From assembly GCF_014054985.1 (NCBI RefSeq), contig NZ_CP059569.1:186001-250000 (forward strand): a stretch of 64,000 bases of DNA, written 5' to 3'. The stretch comes from Kingella oralis. GTDB lineage: Bacteria > Pseudomonadota > Gammaproteobacteria > Burkholderiales > Neisseriaceae. Positions within the stretch are counted from its first letter, which is position 1. Every line of letters starts with the position of its first letter. The position numbers and the translations under genes are program-made. Positions 23,969 to 31,943 of the stretch are shown piece after piece. A model generated the notes under the pieces. The model made no database searches, was not told where the DNA came from, and saw nothing but the letters and a program-made list of their open reading frames with translations.

Positions 23969-24469
23969 TTAGGCAGCCTGAAAAAGCTGTCGGCTCAACA
24001 GCGCGCAAAGCTGTTGCAGATAGTGCGCGTCGGTTGCGTCAAACGCCGCCAGCTCGGTGTGGTCGATGTCTAACACGCCGACGACTTCGCCCGAGCCGTT
24101 GTGCAGGGGGACGACGATTTCGGATTGCGATTGGCTGGAACAGGCGATGTGGTCGGGATGCCGGTTCACATCGGGCACTACCAGCGTTTGGTTTTGCACC
24201 CACGCCTGCCCGCATACACCGCGCCCTTTTTGAATGCGCGTGCAGGCAAGCGGGCCTTGAAACGGCGCGAGTATCAGCTCGCTGCGGCTGTCGTTCACCA
24301 AATAAAAGCCCACCCAAAACCAGTTGAACTGCTCTTTTAACACGGCGCACACGTTGGCAAGCGTGGCGATGAGAATATCGGCATCGGCGGCAATCAAGGC
24401 TTGAAGCTGGGGCAGGAGTTGTTGGTATTGATTGGCTTTGCTGGCGGAAGTGGTTTGGATGGCGTACAT
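23969..24469 (-). CDS. msrC: Free methionine-(R)-sulfoxide reductase (GAF domain)
   Basis: The 166-residue GAF-domain protein has cysteines C76, C86 and C110 in GPLACTRI, RGVCGQAW and HIACSS. Their spacing (10 and 24) is the same as in E. coli MsrC, and QSEIVVPL follows as expected. The enzyme reduces free methionine-R-sulfoxide with thioredoxin, a cytosolic oxidative-stress repair step. The last residues FQAA are DUS-encoded. It is alone between two hairpins. Confidence 0.92.
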   Translation of the reverse strand: MYAIQTTSASKANQYQQLLPQLQALIAADADILIATLANVCAVLKEQFNWFWVGFYLVNDSRSELILAPFQGPLACTRIQKGRGVCGQAWVQNQTLVVPDVNRHPDHIACSSQSQSEIVVPLHNGSGEVVGVLDIDHTELAAFDATDAHYLQQLCALLSRQLFQAA

Positions 24470-24513
24470 GATGGGCTTTCAGGTATGATTTATATTGAGA
24501 TTTTAGCGGAAAA

Positions 24514-24551
24514 AGGCAGCCTGAAAAGCCAAATGGGTTTTCAGGCTGCCT
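24514..24551 (-). terminator. DUS terminator of the XRE regulator gene
   Basis: AGGCAGCCTGAAAA and TTTTCAGGCTGCCT form a stem whose inner part continues the pairing. On the minus strand TTTTTCC follows, just after the regulator stop codon. Confidence 0.75.
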
Positions 24552-24557
24552 ATTTCT

Positions 24558-24953
24558 TTATTGCGATTTATCGTTTTCTAATAACTGAATGATGCGTTTC
24601 AAGGCTTCAATTTCAGCATTTTTTTGTTCAATAATTTCTGTTTGATGAGCAACAGTTAATTTTAATTTTTCAAATTCCAAGTTGATTGTAGAACCGCCTA
24701 CATAGCAACTGCCGCTGTTTGTGCCACTTTCGGTAATCAACAAAGCAACATTTTTCTCGTTCCAACCAATTAAATCCGTTAAATCAATTTTGAAAATATT
24801 GGCAACCTGCTGCAATTTCTCAAACTGCAATTTGGTTTCTCCGCGTTCGATTTTGGAATAACCACTGGTAGATAAATTCAATTTTTCTGCCATTTCTTCT
24901 TGGGTCATTTGTTGCTGTTCGCGGATAAAGCGGATTTTTTCATGAATTTCCAT
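24558..24953 (-). CDS. XRE-family transcriptional regulator with C-terminal coiled coil
   Basis: The 131-residue protein has a Cro/CI-type HTH domain (about 6-60: IRFIREQQQMTQEEMAEKLNLSTSGYSKIERGE) and a C-terminal helix rich in charged residues (about 88-128) likely to be a coiled coil. A 27-bp perfect palindrome lies upstream, in the divergent region, and is a good candidate operator. The DNA is much more AT-rich than the surrounding genes, which suggests recent acquisition. Confidence 0.85.
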   Translation of the reverse strand: MEIHEKIRFIREQQQMTQEEMAEKLNLSTSGYSKIERGETKLQFEKLQQVANIFKIDLTDLIGWNEKNVALLITESGTNSGSCYVGGSTINLEFEKLKLTVAHQTEIIEQKNAEIEALKRIIQLLENDKSQ

Positions 24954-25042
24954 GTTGTGTTTTACCTTCCTGAATTGAGTTGTTGTCTGCCTAAATACGA
25001 TTGTGGTTTGTCGGATTGGTGGCTGTAAAGCAAGTTATGGCA

Positions 25043-25069
25043 AAGTTAAAATTTCACAAATTTTAACTT
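25043..25069. promoter_or_regulatory. Perfect palindrome, candidate operator of the XRE regulator
   Basis: AAGTTAAAATTT (25043-25054) and AAATTTTAACTT (25058-25069) form 12-bp arms around CAC. It lies 24 nt upstream of the secreted-protein start. No T-run fits a terminator, so protein binding is more likely. Confidence 0.55.
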
Positions 25070-25092
25070 AAATCCATAAGAAAGGAAAAATT

Positions 25093-25479
25093 ATGAAAAA
25101 ATTGGGTATTCTAATTTGTTTGTTGGGGTTGTCTGGGAGTGTTTGGGCAGAGAATTGGGTAATAATTGGAACAGGAGAGAATGTAGTTCTTTATGGTGAT
25201 TTAAGCACAAGGACTTCTGATAGAGCATGGTTTAAATTTGAATTCAATAAGCCACAAAAATTATCATTTAATTCACATAAGTTTTATATTCAAAGTAGAA
25301 CATATACGGAAGTACATTGTTCATTAGGTATGGAAAGAAGGCTTTCTACTGTATATTACAGCAAAAACGGTAAAATAGTTGATAGTTTTACGCCAAGTTC
25401 TCCACGATCGGATTATATTATTCCTGGAACATTGGGTGAATTTGCATATAAATTTGTATGTAATCATTACCCCCTTTAA
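25093..25479 (+). CDS. Secreted protein resembling surface-adhesin protein E
   Basis: A 128-residue protein with a signal peptide (cleavage after SVWA, residue 19). The mature part starts ENWVIIGTGENVVLYGDLSTRTSDRAWFKFEFNKPQ and has two cysteines (HCSLGMERRLS and FVCNHY), the pattern of Adhesin_E-like proteins common in Neisseriaceae and Pasteurellaceae. It probably stays in the periplasm or at the surface. AAGGA precedes the ATG. It is the first of three plus-strand genes, divergent from the XRE regulator. The AT-rich composition is shared with them. Confidence 0.78.
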   Translation: MKKLGILICLLGLSGSVWAENWVIIGTGENVVLYGDLSTRTSDRAWFKFEFNKPQKLSFNSHKFYIQSRTYTEVHCSLGMERRLSTVYYSKNGKIVDSFTPSSPRSDYIIPGTLGEFAYKFVCNHYPL

Positions 25480-25481
25480 CC

Positions 25482-25673
25482 ATGAAAAAAATCGCTTCAT
25501 TCTTTGGTTGGATCGCATTTTGGGCGTGGTTTATCTTAGGTGCGTGCATCTGTTTTCTACCCTATGTCGGCGTAAAAATTACCTATGTCTGCCTACCCGC
25601 AGGTGTAATCGGAACAGCAATTTGGTGGATATTATCGCCTGATGAAAAACAGGAAAATGAAAACAATGAATAA
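25482..25673 (+). CDS. Small inner-membrane protein
   Basis: A 63-residue protein with two membrane segments (about 4-24 and 28-50) and an acidic tail. It starts 2 nt after the adhesin-E-like gene and overlaps the following gene, so it belongs to the same transcript. No family recognised. The size and coupling make it likely real. Confidence 0.65.
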   Translation: MKKIASFFGWIAFWAWFILGACICFLPYVGVKITYVCLPAGVIGTAIWWILSPDEKQENENNE

Positions 25674-26553
25674 AATAATTAAAGTATTGGGGTCTATTGC
25701 TATGTTTTGCTTAATGTGTTTCGCGGGATTTGCTGGAAAACATTTTGCCAAACAACATGCCTATCAGGATTATCAGCCAATAATATCCCAATCACCCCCG
25801 AGGCAGCCTGAAAATACGGCATCACAAGCGCAAACCTATGCACAAAATCATAAGCGCGAAATAGTTGAACAGTTTGTGTACGGTGCAAGATTGCTCGGCA
25901 TACCTAAAAAAATTGACGAATGGACAACTTTTACAGGCGTTAATTCAGCCGAAATTTCAACAGATACATTTAATATCAATCATTTTTATGATTTAACACT
26001 CACGCCAGAGCAGGCGGATTCCATTGCCAAAGAATTTCAAGACAATCTGTTACTCAATTTGTTTAACAATCAATGTGCGAATCCAAGTTTTGCTTCTTTT
26101 AATCAAATTGATGGCATTACTTTGTATTACCGTTATTTTGTAGGTAACTATGAACTTTTTACTGTAACGCTTCCCAGCGGAGGTTGCCAAAATCACGCAT
26201 TAGCCCATGTTCATTACCAGCCTTCTCCTGAATACGAAACCGCGCAGCGTGCCAAGCAAGAAGCATTTGTCGCAATGGAGCAACGCAGTAAACAATGTCG
26301 TCAAATTGCCAAAGACAAGGGTTACTATGCTGTTTTTGCTGATTATTGCGATATGGAAGCAAAACGCGATGAGAACAGTTTTGATGAGCAACTTGCGCAA
26401 CTGGAATGCGATTTAAGCCCGCAGGAAATTCAAAATTTAGCGCAAGAAACACAAAATAATTTTGAGCGAAAAGCAGAACGAGCCGCCGATTATGTTGCTT
26501 TTTGCAGAAAAGAATTTTTGTATTGGAATAAATTAAATCGGCGTTCAAATTAA
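25657..26553 (+). CDS. Membrane-anchored protein of unknown function
   Basis: About 298 residues. An N-terminal hydrophobic segment (KVLGSIAMFCLMCFAGFAG) serves as signal anchor; the rest is polar and lies outside the cytoplasm, with many Gln/Glu and a helical C-terminal part with several cysteines. A DUS inside the gene encodes RQPEN. Starts at 25642, 25657 and 25666 are possible; 25657 is used as a compromise because the AGGA upstream is close to both later ATGs. It overlaps the small membrane gene. Family unknown. Confidence 0.7.
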   Translation: MKTMNKIIKVLGSIAMFCLMCFAGFAGKHFAKQHAYQDYQPIISQSPPRQPENTASQAQTYAQNHKREIVEQFVYGARLLGIPKKIDEWTTFTGVNSAEISTDTFNINHFYDLTLTPEQADSIAKEFQDNLLLNLFNNQCANPSFASFNQIDGITLYYRYFVGNYELFTVTLPSGGCQNHALAHVHYQPSPEYETAQRAKQEAFVAMEQRSKQCRQIAKDKGYYAVFADYCDMEAKRDENSFDEQLAQLECDLSPQEIQNLAQETQNNFERKAERAADYVAFCRKEFLYWNKLNRRSN

Positions 26554-26558
26554 ATAAT

Positions 26559-26598
26559 TAGGCAGCCTGAAAAGCCAAATTGGTTTTCAGGCTGCCTA
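26559..26598. terminator. Bidirectional DUS terminator
   Basis: A near-perfect stem of about 19 bp built from TAGGCAGCCTGAAAA and its complement, with CCAA/TTGG extending it, followed by TTTTTT. It separates the convergent unknown gene and TonB receptor gene. Confidence 0.82.
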
Positions 26599-26626
26599 TT
26601 TTTTATTGCAGGTTATCTCAACTCAA

Positions 26627-28834
26627 TCAAAACGACACTTTCAGGCTGCCATAGAAGGCGCGACCAGGTTCGTTGTAGCTTTGTGCGCTACTGTTGTTGG
26701 AGCTGCGATACAGTTTTTTGTTAAACAAATTGTTCACGCCCAAGCGCAGGTTTACATGGTTGTTGAAGCGATAGCCTGCGCTGATGCCCACCAAGCCATA
26801 AGGTTTCACCGTTTCGCCTGATAGGCCTGTGTTGCGTTCGGCGTTGTTCAAAATCACGGTGCGCGGTTTTTGTTTGCCGTAATAGGTAATGTTTAACGCT
26901 GCGTCCAGTTTCTCGGTGGGCTGCCAATTCAGGCTGCTGTTGATGGTGAATTTGGGCGTAACGGAAAGCGGGTTGCCTGTGTCTTTGTTGATGGATTTGT
27001 GCATATAGGTGAAATTGGTTGTCCATTTGAGCGTGCGGTGCAGCGGTAGGGTTAAATTGCCTTCCACGCCTTCCACCAAGGCTTTGCGCGCATTCGTCCA
27101 TTGATACATATAGTTGCCCAGCTGGCTCAACATCACCGCGCGGTCGCCTGCCACAATCTTGTTGCGATAATCGTTGTGGAAATACGCCATAGATGCTTGC
27201 ACTTTGTCGTTGGCAAATTCAAAGCCAATTTCTTTGTTCCAACTGGTTTCGGGTTTCAGGCTGTCGTTGCCTTTTAAATAGCAACGAATGCTGCTAGATG
27301 TGCCCGCCGCGCAGCCTTGCCCGCGTGTGTACAAAATATAGTTGGGGTTGCTTTGGTAAAGATTGGGCGATTTATACGCACGAGCGATGCCGCCTTTAAT
27401 CGTCCAGCCGCCGCCGAGGGCTTGCACAAAGTTCAGCGCGGGGCTCCAATTGCTGCCTGAAACGCTGTTGTGGTCAAAGCGCAGCGCGGGGATAAGCTGG
27501 GTGCCGTTGCCTAGGCGGTAGTGGTCTTCCAGATAAAAGGCGAAATTGCTTTGGCTGGTTTTGCTGCTGCGCCCTGTGCCAACGCCCGCGAAGCGGTCGG
27601 TTTTGCCTTGGTCGGAGAAGCCTTGCACCATAGATCCGTGGTCGTTTAGGCGGTCGTGATTGTATTCCGCGCCGATGGTGAGAACGTGGTCGCCGCCGAG
27701 TTTAAACGGAATGTTCACTTCGCCAAACAGGCGTTTGGTTTGCAGCGTGCTGTCGGTGAAGTTGCGGTTTTGGTATTGCCCTTCAGGGCCGCCCATCAAG
27801 CCTTCGGTTAAGTGGTGGTTTTCGGTGCGGTCAAGCTGCGCTACGACTTTGCTGTCGCCCCAGCTCCAATAGCCTTCGTGGGTGAGTGCGTTGCTGATGC
27901 GAGTTAAACGCGCAGTTTCCGAGCCGTATAGCGATTGCGTGAAGGCGTTGGGGTTGTTGTTTTGGTTGTCGCCCGCGTAGATATTGCCTTGGCGGTTGTA
28001 TGAGCTGTCTAGCGTGAGCGTTTGCTCGGGCGTGATGCGCCATGCCAAGCGCGCGGCGATGTCGCGGTTTTTCACGCCGTCGCGCCCTGCGCCCATGCTG
28101 GTGCTGGTTACGGTGCGCCCGCCGCGGCGAGTGGTGGTTACTTTGGTGGGGTTGATGTCGGCGGCATCGGCATCGGTTTTATTCAGGCTGCCGTAGATGC
28201 GGATGCCCAGTTTGTCTTGAATAATCGGGCCGCTCACATTAAAGCCGATGCGGTTGGTTTCGCCTTCTTTGCGGTCTTGTGGCTGATTGGTGTAGTAGGT
28301 TAAGCCGCCATGCCATTCGGTGCTCACTTTTTTGGTGATGATGTTTACCACGCCGCCTGCCGCGCCCGAGCCGTAGCGTGCCGCCGCAGGGCCGCGCAAT
28401 ACGCTGATGGATTCAATATCTTCCACTGGCACCCAGTTGCTGTCGCCGCGCGTGTTGCGCTCGCCGCGCCAGCTATATCGCTCGGCATTGCGCGAAGTTA
28501 CGGGGCGGCCGTCAATCAAAATCAATGTGTTTTCGGGGCCCATGCCGCGAATATCTATTTGGCGTTTGTTGCCGCGCTCGCCCGAGGCGGTGTTGCCCGT
28601 TAAATTGACCCCCGGCATGGTGCGCACGATGTCGGAAATGTCGTTGACGGCGGGGCGGTGTTCCAAATCTTTGGCGGTGATTTTGGACACGCCCAGCGAT
28701 TGTTGCAGCTGGCGTTCGGCGGTAACGTATACAGTGGGCAATGTGCCGCCGTCGTGCGGGGCGGTGTCGTCGGCGCGGGCAAATGCGCCGGCTAGGGCAA
28801 GCGGTAAGATGCCAAGGGCAAAACGTTTTTTCAT
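26627..28834 (-). CDS. TonB-dependent catecholate siderophore receptor (FepA/PirA/IroN type)
   Basis: A 735-residue outer-membrane receptor. A signal peptide (1-21) is followed by a TonB-box-like TVYVTA, the plug domain (about 45-165, IDIRGMGPENTLILIDGRPV and SVLRGPAAARYGSGAAGGVVNIITKK) and a 22-strand barrel ending in GRAFYGSLKVSF with terminal Phe. YMYQWTNARKALVEGVEGNL and YHND.RNKIVAGDR are typical of the FepA group. It imports ferric catecholates with TonB energy. A promoter and a Fur-box-like site lie upstream, and an IroE-like esterase gene lies 0.9 kb away on the same strand. Confidence 0.92.
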   Translation of the reverse strand: MKKRFALGILPLALAGAFARADDTAPHDGGTLPTVYVTAERQLQQSLGVSKITAKDLEHRPAVNDISDIVRTMPGVNLTGNTASGERGNKRQIDIRGMGPENTLILIDGRPVTSRNAERYSWRGERNTRGDSNWVPVEDIESISVLRGPAAARYGSGAAGGVVNIITKKVSTEWHGGLTYYTNQPQDRKEGETNRIGFNVSGPIIQDKLGIRIYGSLNKTDADAADINPTKVTTTRRGGRTVTSTSMGAGRDGVKNRDIAARLAWRITPEQTLTLDSSYNRQGNIYAGDNQNNNPNAFTQSLYGSETARLTRISNALTHEGYWSWGDSKVVAQLDRTENHHLTEGLMGGPEGQYQNRNFTDSTLQTKRLFGEVNIPFKLGGDHVLTIGAEYNHDRLNDHGSMVQGFSDQGKTDRFAGVGTGRSSKTSQSNFAFYLEDHYRLGNGTQLIPALRFDHNSVSGSNWSPALNFVQALGGGWTIKGGIARAYKSPNLYQSNPNYILYTRGQGCAAGTSSSIRCYLKGNDSLKPETSWNKEIGFEFANDKVQASMAYFHNDYRNKIVAGDRAVMLSQLGNYMYQWTNARKALVEGVEGNLTLPLHRTLKWTTNFTYMHKSINKDTGNPLSVTPKFTINSSLNWQPTEKLDAALNITYYGKQKPRTVILNNAERNTGLSGETVKPYGLVGISAGYRFNNHVNLRLGVNNLFNKKLYRSSNNSSAQSYNEPGRAFYGSLKVSF

Positions 28835-28888
28835 AAAAATTCCTCTGTGTTGTGTTTACAAAAATGCTGCAAATGTGAAAAGGTGTAA

Positions 28889-28917
28889 ATCATAACGGTT
28901 TGGGCGCGGATTGCCAA
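28889..28917 (-). promoter_or_regulatory. Promoter of the TonB-dependent receptor gene
   Basis: On the minus strand TTGGCA (28912-28917) and TATGAT (28889-28894) are separated by exactly 17 nt, about 55 nt before the start codon. Confidence 0.65.
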
Positions 28918-28920
28918 GGC

Positions 28921-28938
28921 AAATGAGAGTAATTATTG
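28921..28938. promoter_or_regulatory. Fur-box-like site
   Basis: AAATGAGAGTAATTATTG resembles the inverted-repeat Fur consensus and abuts the -35 element of the receptor promoter. The match is partial, so iron control is plausible rather than shown. Confidence 0.38.
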
Positions 28939-29072
28939 TTTGATGCGGGCGGTGCGGGAGAGGTCAAGACGTTGGGCGGTTTGAAGGCAGCCTGAAAACA
29001 CGCTTGGGCGTTTGGGCTGCACGCAATGCTTTCAGGCTGCCTTGCGGTGGGGTTGGGCAATCCGGCCTGCGC

Positions 29073-29537
29073 TTATTGGTTTGATGTTTTTTGGGTTTTC
29101 TTCTTTTTGACGATTTCGTATTCCAAGGCTTCCACGCCGTTTAAATCAATGTTTTCTCCGGTGCTTAAAACCAGCAGGTTTTGCTGCTTGTCAATCTCGG
29201 CAAATGTGAGCCCCATGCTTTGCCATTTTTGCTTGATTGCTGCCGAGATGATTTCTTTGCCTGCTTCCCCTTTAAATGACACGCCGCAAAATTTTCTTTC
29301 GTCGTTAAGGGTTAATTCGCAATTTTTAGATAAGAAACAATAGATTCCGTCTAATTCGTTTTGCTTTAAATTGAAGAGTTCGCTAAAATTTTTATCAAAA
29401 TAAAATTTATCGCATTGGATATATAGAAAGCCGCGTTCTATCGGTTCATCGGGATGATTGCCCGGCAGATCAACGGGGTTGGTGATTTTGTTTTGGAACA
29501 ACACATCGTATGTGTTTTCTAATTCGGTGTTTGTCAT
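29073..29537 (-). CDS. Protein of unknown function
   Basis: A 154-residue soluble protein (MTNTELENTYDVLFQNKITNPVDLPG) with three cysteines and a Lys-rich C-terminus. No signal peptide or membrane segment. It is more AT-rich than its neighbours. I recognise no family; the length, codon use and lack of overlap with other genes support a real gene. It lies alone between the receptor and the esterase. Confidence 0.68.
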   Translation of the reverse strand: MTNTELENTYDVLFQNKITNPVDLPGNHPDEPIERGFLYIQCDKFYFDKNFSELFNLKQNELDGIYCFLSKNCELTLNDERKFCGVSFKGEAGKEIISAAIKQKWQSMGLTFAEIDKQQNLLVLSTGENIDLNGVEALEYEIVKKKKTQKTSNQ

Positions 29538-29647
29538 GGCATATTTCCGTTTTATGAAGAAGGCGTAGTCTGATGAGGCGGGACGCGCTGCCCAAGCGAC
29601 ATACGCGCTCTTGGTTGTTTTTCAGGCTGCTTTTGGGGTGGTGATGA

Positions 29648-29688
29648 GGCAGCCTGAAAACGGGAAAACGGGTTTTCAGGCTGCTTTT
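29648..29688. terminator. DUS terminator after the esterase gene
   Basis: AGGCAGCCTGAAAACG and its complement flank a short loop just past the stop of the minus-strand esterase. Confidence 0.6.
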
Positions 29689-29692
29689 GTAG

Positions 29693-30565
29693 TTATTGAA
29701 TGCTGTCCAGCCATTCTTGAAAGGATTGGGCGAGCAAGCCGCCGTGGGTTTGCTTGGGGTAGTGGCGGTATTCGGTGGCGATGCCGCGTTGGCGAAGTTG
29801 CTCGGCGAGGCGTTCGGCAGCATCGGGCGGGACGCTGTTGTGCGCGGGGTTGGCTTTTTGCGGGAGGCTTGCGCCGCTTTTTTGGAGGATTAAATGCCGG
29901 TTGGGGATGATGCGGGCGCGGGCGGCGTAGTGCAGCATCAGCCCGTTGTGCCACCATAAGGATGGGTCGGCGGCGATATAGTGGCTGAACAGTTCGGGGC
30001 GTTCAAACAGGGTGTAGAGCACGAACAGCCCGCCGTAGGAGTGCCCCCACAGGGTTTGTTGCCCGGGGTCGGTGGCGGCGAGTTGGGCGATGCGGGGGCG
30101 GATTTGGGTGGCGATGAAGTGAAGGAAGTCGGGTGCGCCGCCGTTTTGCCGCCCTGTGGTGAGCGGGTCGGGCATGGGTTTGCCGTCTGGGTTGGGTGGG
30201 GTGTAGTCGTAGGCGCGGCGGGCGGTGTCAAAGCGCAAATCGGTGGGATAGCCGATGAGTACGAGCACGGGGGGCTGGTGGTATTGGCTGAGGGTTTGTG
30301 GGGTGAGCAGTTCTAGCAGGGCGTTGCCGTCTGGGGCGTAGATAGCGGGGTAGCCTTGCGCGGGGGGCGGGGTGTGGGGTATGCCGACAAAGATGCGTTG
30401 GATTTCGCCGTTGGCGCGGGGGAGGTTGAGGGTGTGGAAGGTGTAGCGGGTGTGGGGGGCGGTGAGTATGGCGGGGTTGGCGCGGCGGGTGATGTCGGCG
30501 GGTGGGGCTTTGGGGGGGGCGGGTTGGGTGTAGGCGGGTTGGGTGGGGGGATTGGAGGCGGCCAT
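29693..30565 (-). CDS. Alpha/beta hydrolase of the siderophore esterase (IroE/esterase D-like) family
   Basis: A 290-residue hydrolase with nucleophile elbow GHSYGG, an acidic residue in the YIAADPSLWW region and a C-terminal His in YPKQTHGG, as in IroE and related trilactone esterases. Such enzymes cleave enterobactin-type siderophores to release iron. Context with a FepA-type receptor supports this. The N-terminus is Pro/Ala/Thr-rich without a signal peptide. A run of eight C (30512-30519 as G on the plus strand) lies within the first 20 codons and could cause phase variation; the present frame is open. Confidence 0.8.
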   Translation of the reverse strand: MAASNPPTQPAYTQPAPPKAPPADITRRANPAILTAPHTRYTFHTLNLPRANGEIQRIFVGIPHTPPPAQGYPAIYAPDGNALLELLTPQTLSQYHQPPVLVLIGYPTDLRFDTARRAYDYTPPNPDGKPMPDPLTTGRQNGGAPDFLHFIATQIRPRIAQLAATDPGQQTLWGHSYGGLFVLYTLFERPELFSHYIAADPSLWWHNGLMLHYAARARIIPNRHLILQKSGASLPQKANPAHNSVPPDAAERLAEQLRQRGIATEYRHYPKQTHGGLLAQSFQEWLDSIQ

Positions 30566-30616
30566 TGTTTTTCCTTGTTGATGGTTGTGTAGGTGGTGGG
30601 ATTTTAGCGGAAAAGG

Positions 30617-30656
30617 GCAGCCTGAAAACGGGATTGGGGTTTTCAGGCTGCCTTTG
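30617..30656. terminator. Inverted DUS pair upstream of the esterase
   Basis: AGCCTGAAAAC and GTTTTCAGGCT arms with a short loop; probably the terminator of the truncated ybhB gene or simply paired uptake sites. Confidence 0.5.
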
Positions 30657-30745
30657 GGTTGGTTATTTATTGGATTTTTTGCGGTTGCAGTAGCTGCACG
30701 CTGCGTGATTTGCTTTTTTGGATGGTTTTATGCGTAATTAAGTGA

Positions 30746-30961
30746 TTATTGCCGATGCTCGCCCAATTGTACAAAACCGCTGGCGGTAATCGCGTCTTTG
30801 TCTTCCAACACCACGGCAAACGACTGCGTACCCTCTGGCGCGCCGCTGATTTCAAAAGGAATCGAATAAGTCGGCATCCCGTTTTCACTAAACTGACTGC
30901 CGCGCTTGCCGTATTGGTCGGCAAATTCGCCGTTGATGATGGCGGAGGTGGTAACTTGCAT
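30746..30961 (-). pseudogene. Truncated/frameshifted YbhB/YbcL (phosphatidylethanolamine-binding protein) family gene
   Basis: The 71-residue product MQVTTSAIINGEFADQYGKRG...FAVVLEDKDAITASGFVQLGEHRQ is the N-terminal half of a YbhB-type protein, which is normally about 150 residues or more. After ASGFV the expected continuation (a WIHW-like motif) is not in frame; a shifted frame reads LYNWASIGNNHLI before the sequence loses similarity. The gene is probably inactivated by deletion and frameshift. AAGGAG precedes the ATG, so the short product may still be made. A second partial copy lies upstream. Confidence 0.65.
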
Positions 30962-31012
30962 GATGGTTCTCCTTTGTTTCGGGTTGGATGGTAGGGGGAT
31001 TTTAGCGGAAAA

Positions 31013-31048
31013 AGGCCGTCTGAAAACGGGGTTTGGGGGTTCAGACGG
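31013..31048. repeat. AG-DUS (Neisseria dialect) with inverted partner
   Basis: An exact AGGCCGTCTGAAA (31013-31025) is followed by TTCAGACGG (31040-31048). This is the Neisseria dialect, not the AG-king form that dominates the window. Confidence 0.75.
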
Positions 31049-31075
31049 TAGCGGGCAGTTGGGAAACTTGGATTT

Positions 31076-31131
31076 GTAGGTCGGGCATTTATGCCCGACA
31101 AATCCCATTTGTAAAGAGTCGGGCATAAATG
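31076..31131. repeat. REPIN-like GTAG palindrome, copy B (right half truncated)
   Basis: GTAGGTCGGGCATTTATGCCCGAC is complete; the inverted partner stops at GTCGGGCATAAATG, exactly where the ybhB remnant begins. Confidence 0.72.
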
Positions 31132-31193
31132 CTGCTGCCGCGCTTGCTGTAACGGTCGGCAAATTTGCCATTGATGATAGTAGATGTGGTTAC
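31132..31193 (-). pseudogene. Second remnant of the YbhB N-terminus
   Basis: On the minus strand the DNA encodes VTTSTIINGKFADRYSKRGSS, nearly the same as residues 3-18 of the truncated ybhB copy 200 bp away. A stop codon stands directly before it and a REPIN half directly after it, so this is a leftover of a duplication, not a gene. Confidence 0.68.
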
Positions 31194-31240
31194 TTATTTT
31201 ATCGAACCTTGAGGAATATATAAAAAATATCTCTTAAGAA

Positions 31241-31816
31241 TTATTTAAGTTTATTTGTAATTTTCCGAATATCGTCAGAAATTTTTTCAACTTTATTAGC
31301 AATACTACATAAAGGATTATCATCACCAAGTTTGGTAACACCTTCGTAATGACCAATGTTCAAAATATACCTATTGTATTCTCGCTCGGTTGCCATTGAA
31401 TTATTTTTCCAACTAATTTCAACAAAATAGGACTTATCTTTTATATCCGAATATTCAGATAAATAGGTAGATAATCCTTGATTTGGATTTAATACACTTA
31501 TTTTCTGAAAAGGCAATGTTTCTAATTTTTCTCTTACCCCAGTATTTTTCAATGGAAGATTAAAAGAGATTTCAATATCATAGGCCGTTGCGTTCCCCGT
31601 ATTATCAATATGCAAATCCATATGCATCATTGACCATTTATTTATAACCAAAGTAGCAACAATATGTGGCTTGGAAGCATCTGCCATCTTTTTTGTCTCT
31701 ACTGCAAGAATTTTTGTTACTTTGTAGAGAAATATTGTTGCGCAGGCAGTTATAATTGCTGCAACACCGCTCACAACAGATGAAATTAATTGACCTATAT
31801 CATTTGTACAATCCAT
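31241..31816 (-). CDS. Membrane-anchored protein of unknown function, AT-rich
   Basis: A 191-residue protein with one N-terminal membrane segment (about 10-33) and a beta-rich soluble part (PHIVATLVINKWSMMHMDLHIDNTGNATAYDIEISFNLP), which suggests an immunoglobulin-like domain facing either side. The gene is strongly AT-rich compared with alaS next to it and has no DUS inside, signs of foreign origin. No family recognised. Confidence 0.72.
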   Translation of the reverse strand: MDCTNDIGQLISSVVSGVAAIITACATIFLYKVTKILAVETKKMADASKPHIVATLVINKWSMMHMDLHIDNTGNATAYDIEISFNLPLKNTGVREKLETLPFQKISVLNPNQGLSTYLSEYSDIKDKSYFVEISWKNNSMATEREYNRYILNIGHYEGVTKLGDDNPLCSIANKVEKISDDIRKITNKLK

Positions 31817-31919
31817 TTATTTTCTCTCCATTTCATTAAGTAGCTTGGATCATGCCTCAACATTTTTTATACTTCACAAAATCTGTTGGGTCGCGACCAA
31901 ACCTACGGCAAACAAGGCC

Positions 31920-31932
31920 TTTCAGACGGCCT
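31920..31932. repeat. AG-DUS, Neisseria dialect
   Basis: Exact TTTCAGACGGCCT (complement of AGGCCGTCTGAAA) between the unknown membrane gene and alaS. Confidence 0.7.
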
Positions 31933-31943
31933 CTTTGCACAAA

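Noticed and set aside
25482..26553. Toxin-antitoxin pair made of the small membrane protein and the gene after it
   Set aside because: The second protein is a large exported protein, and neither resembles a known toxin or antitoxin; the XRE gene is divergent rather than paired.
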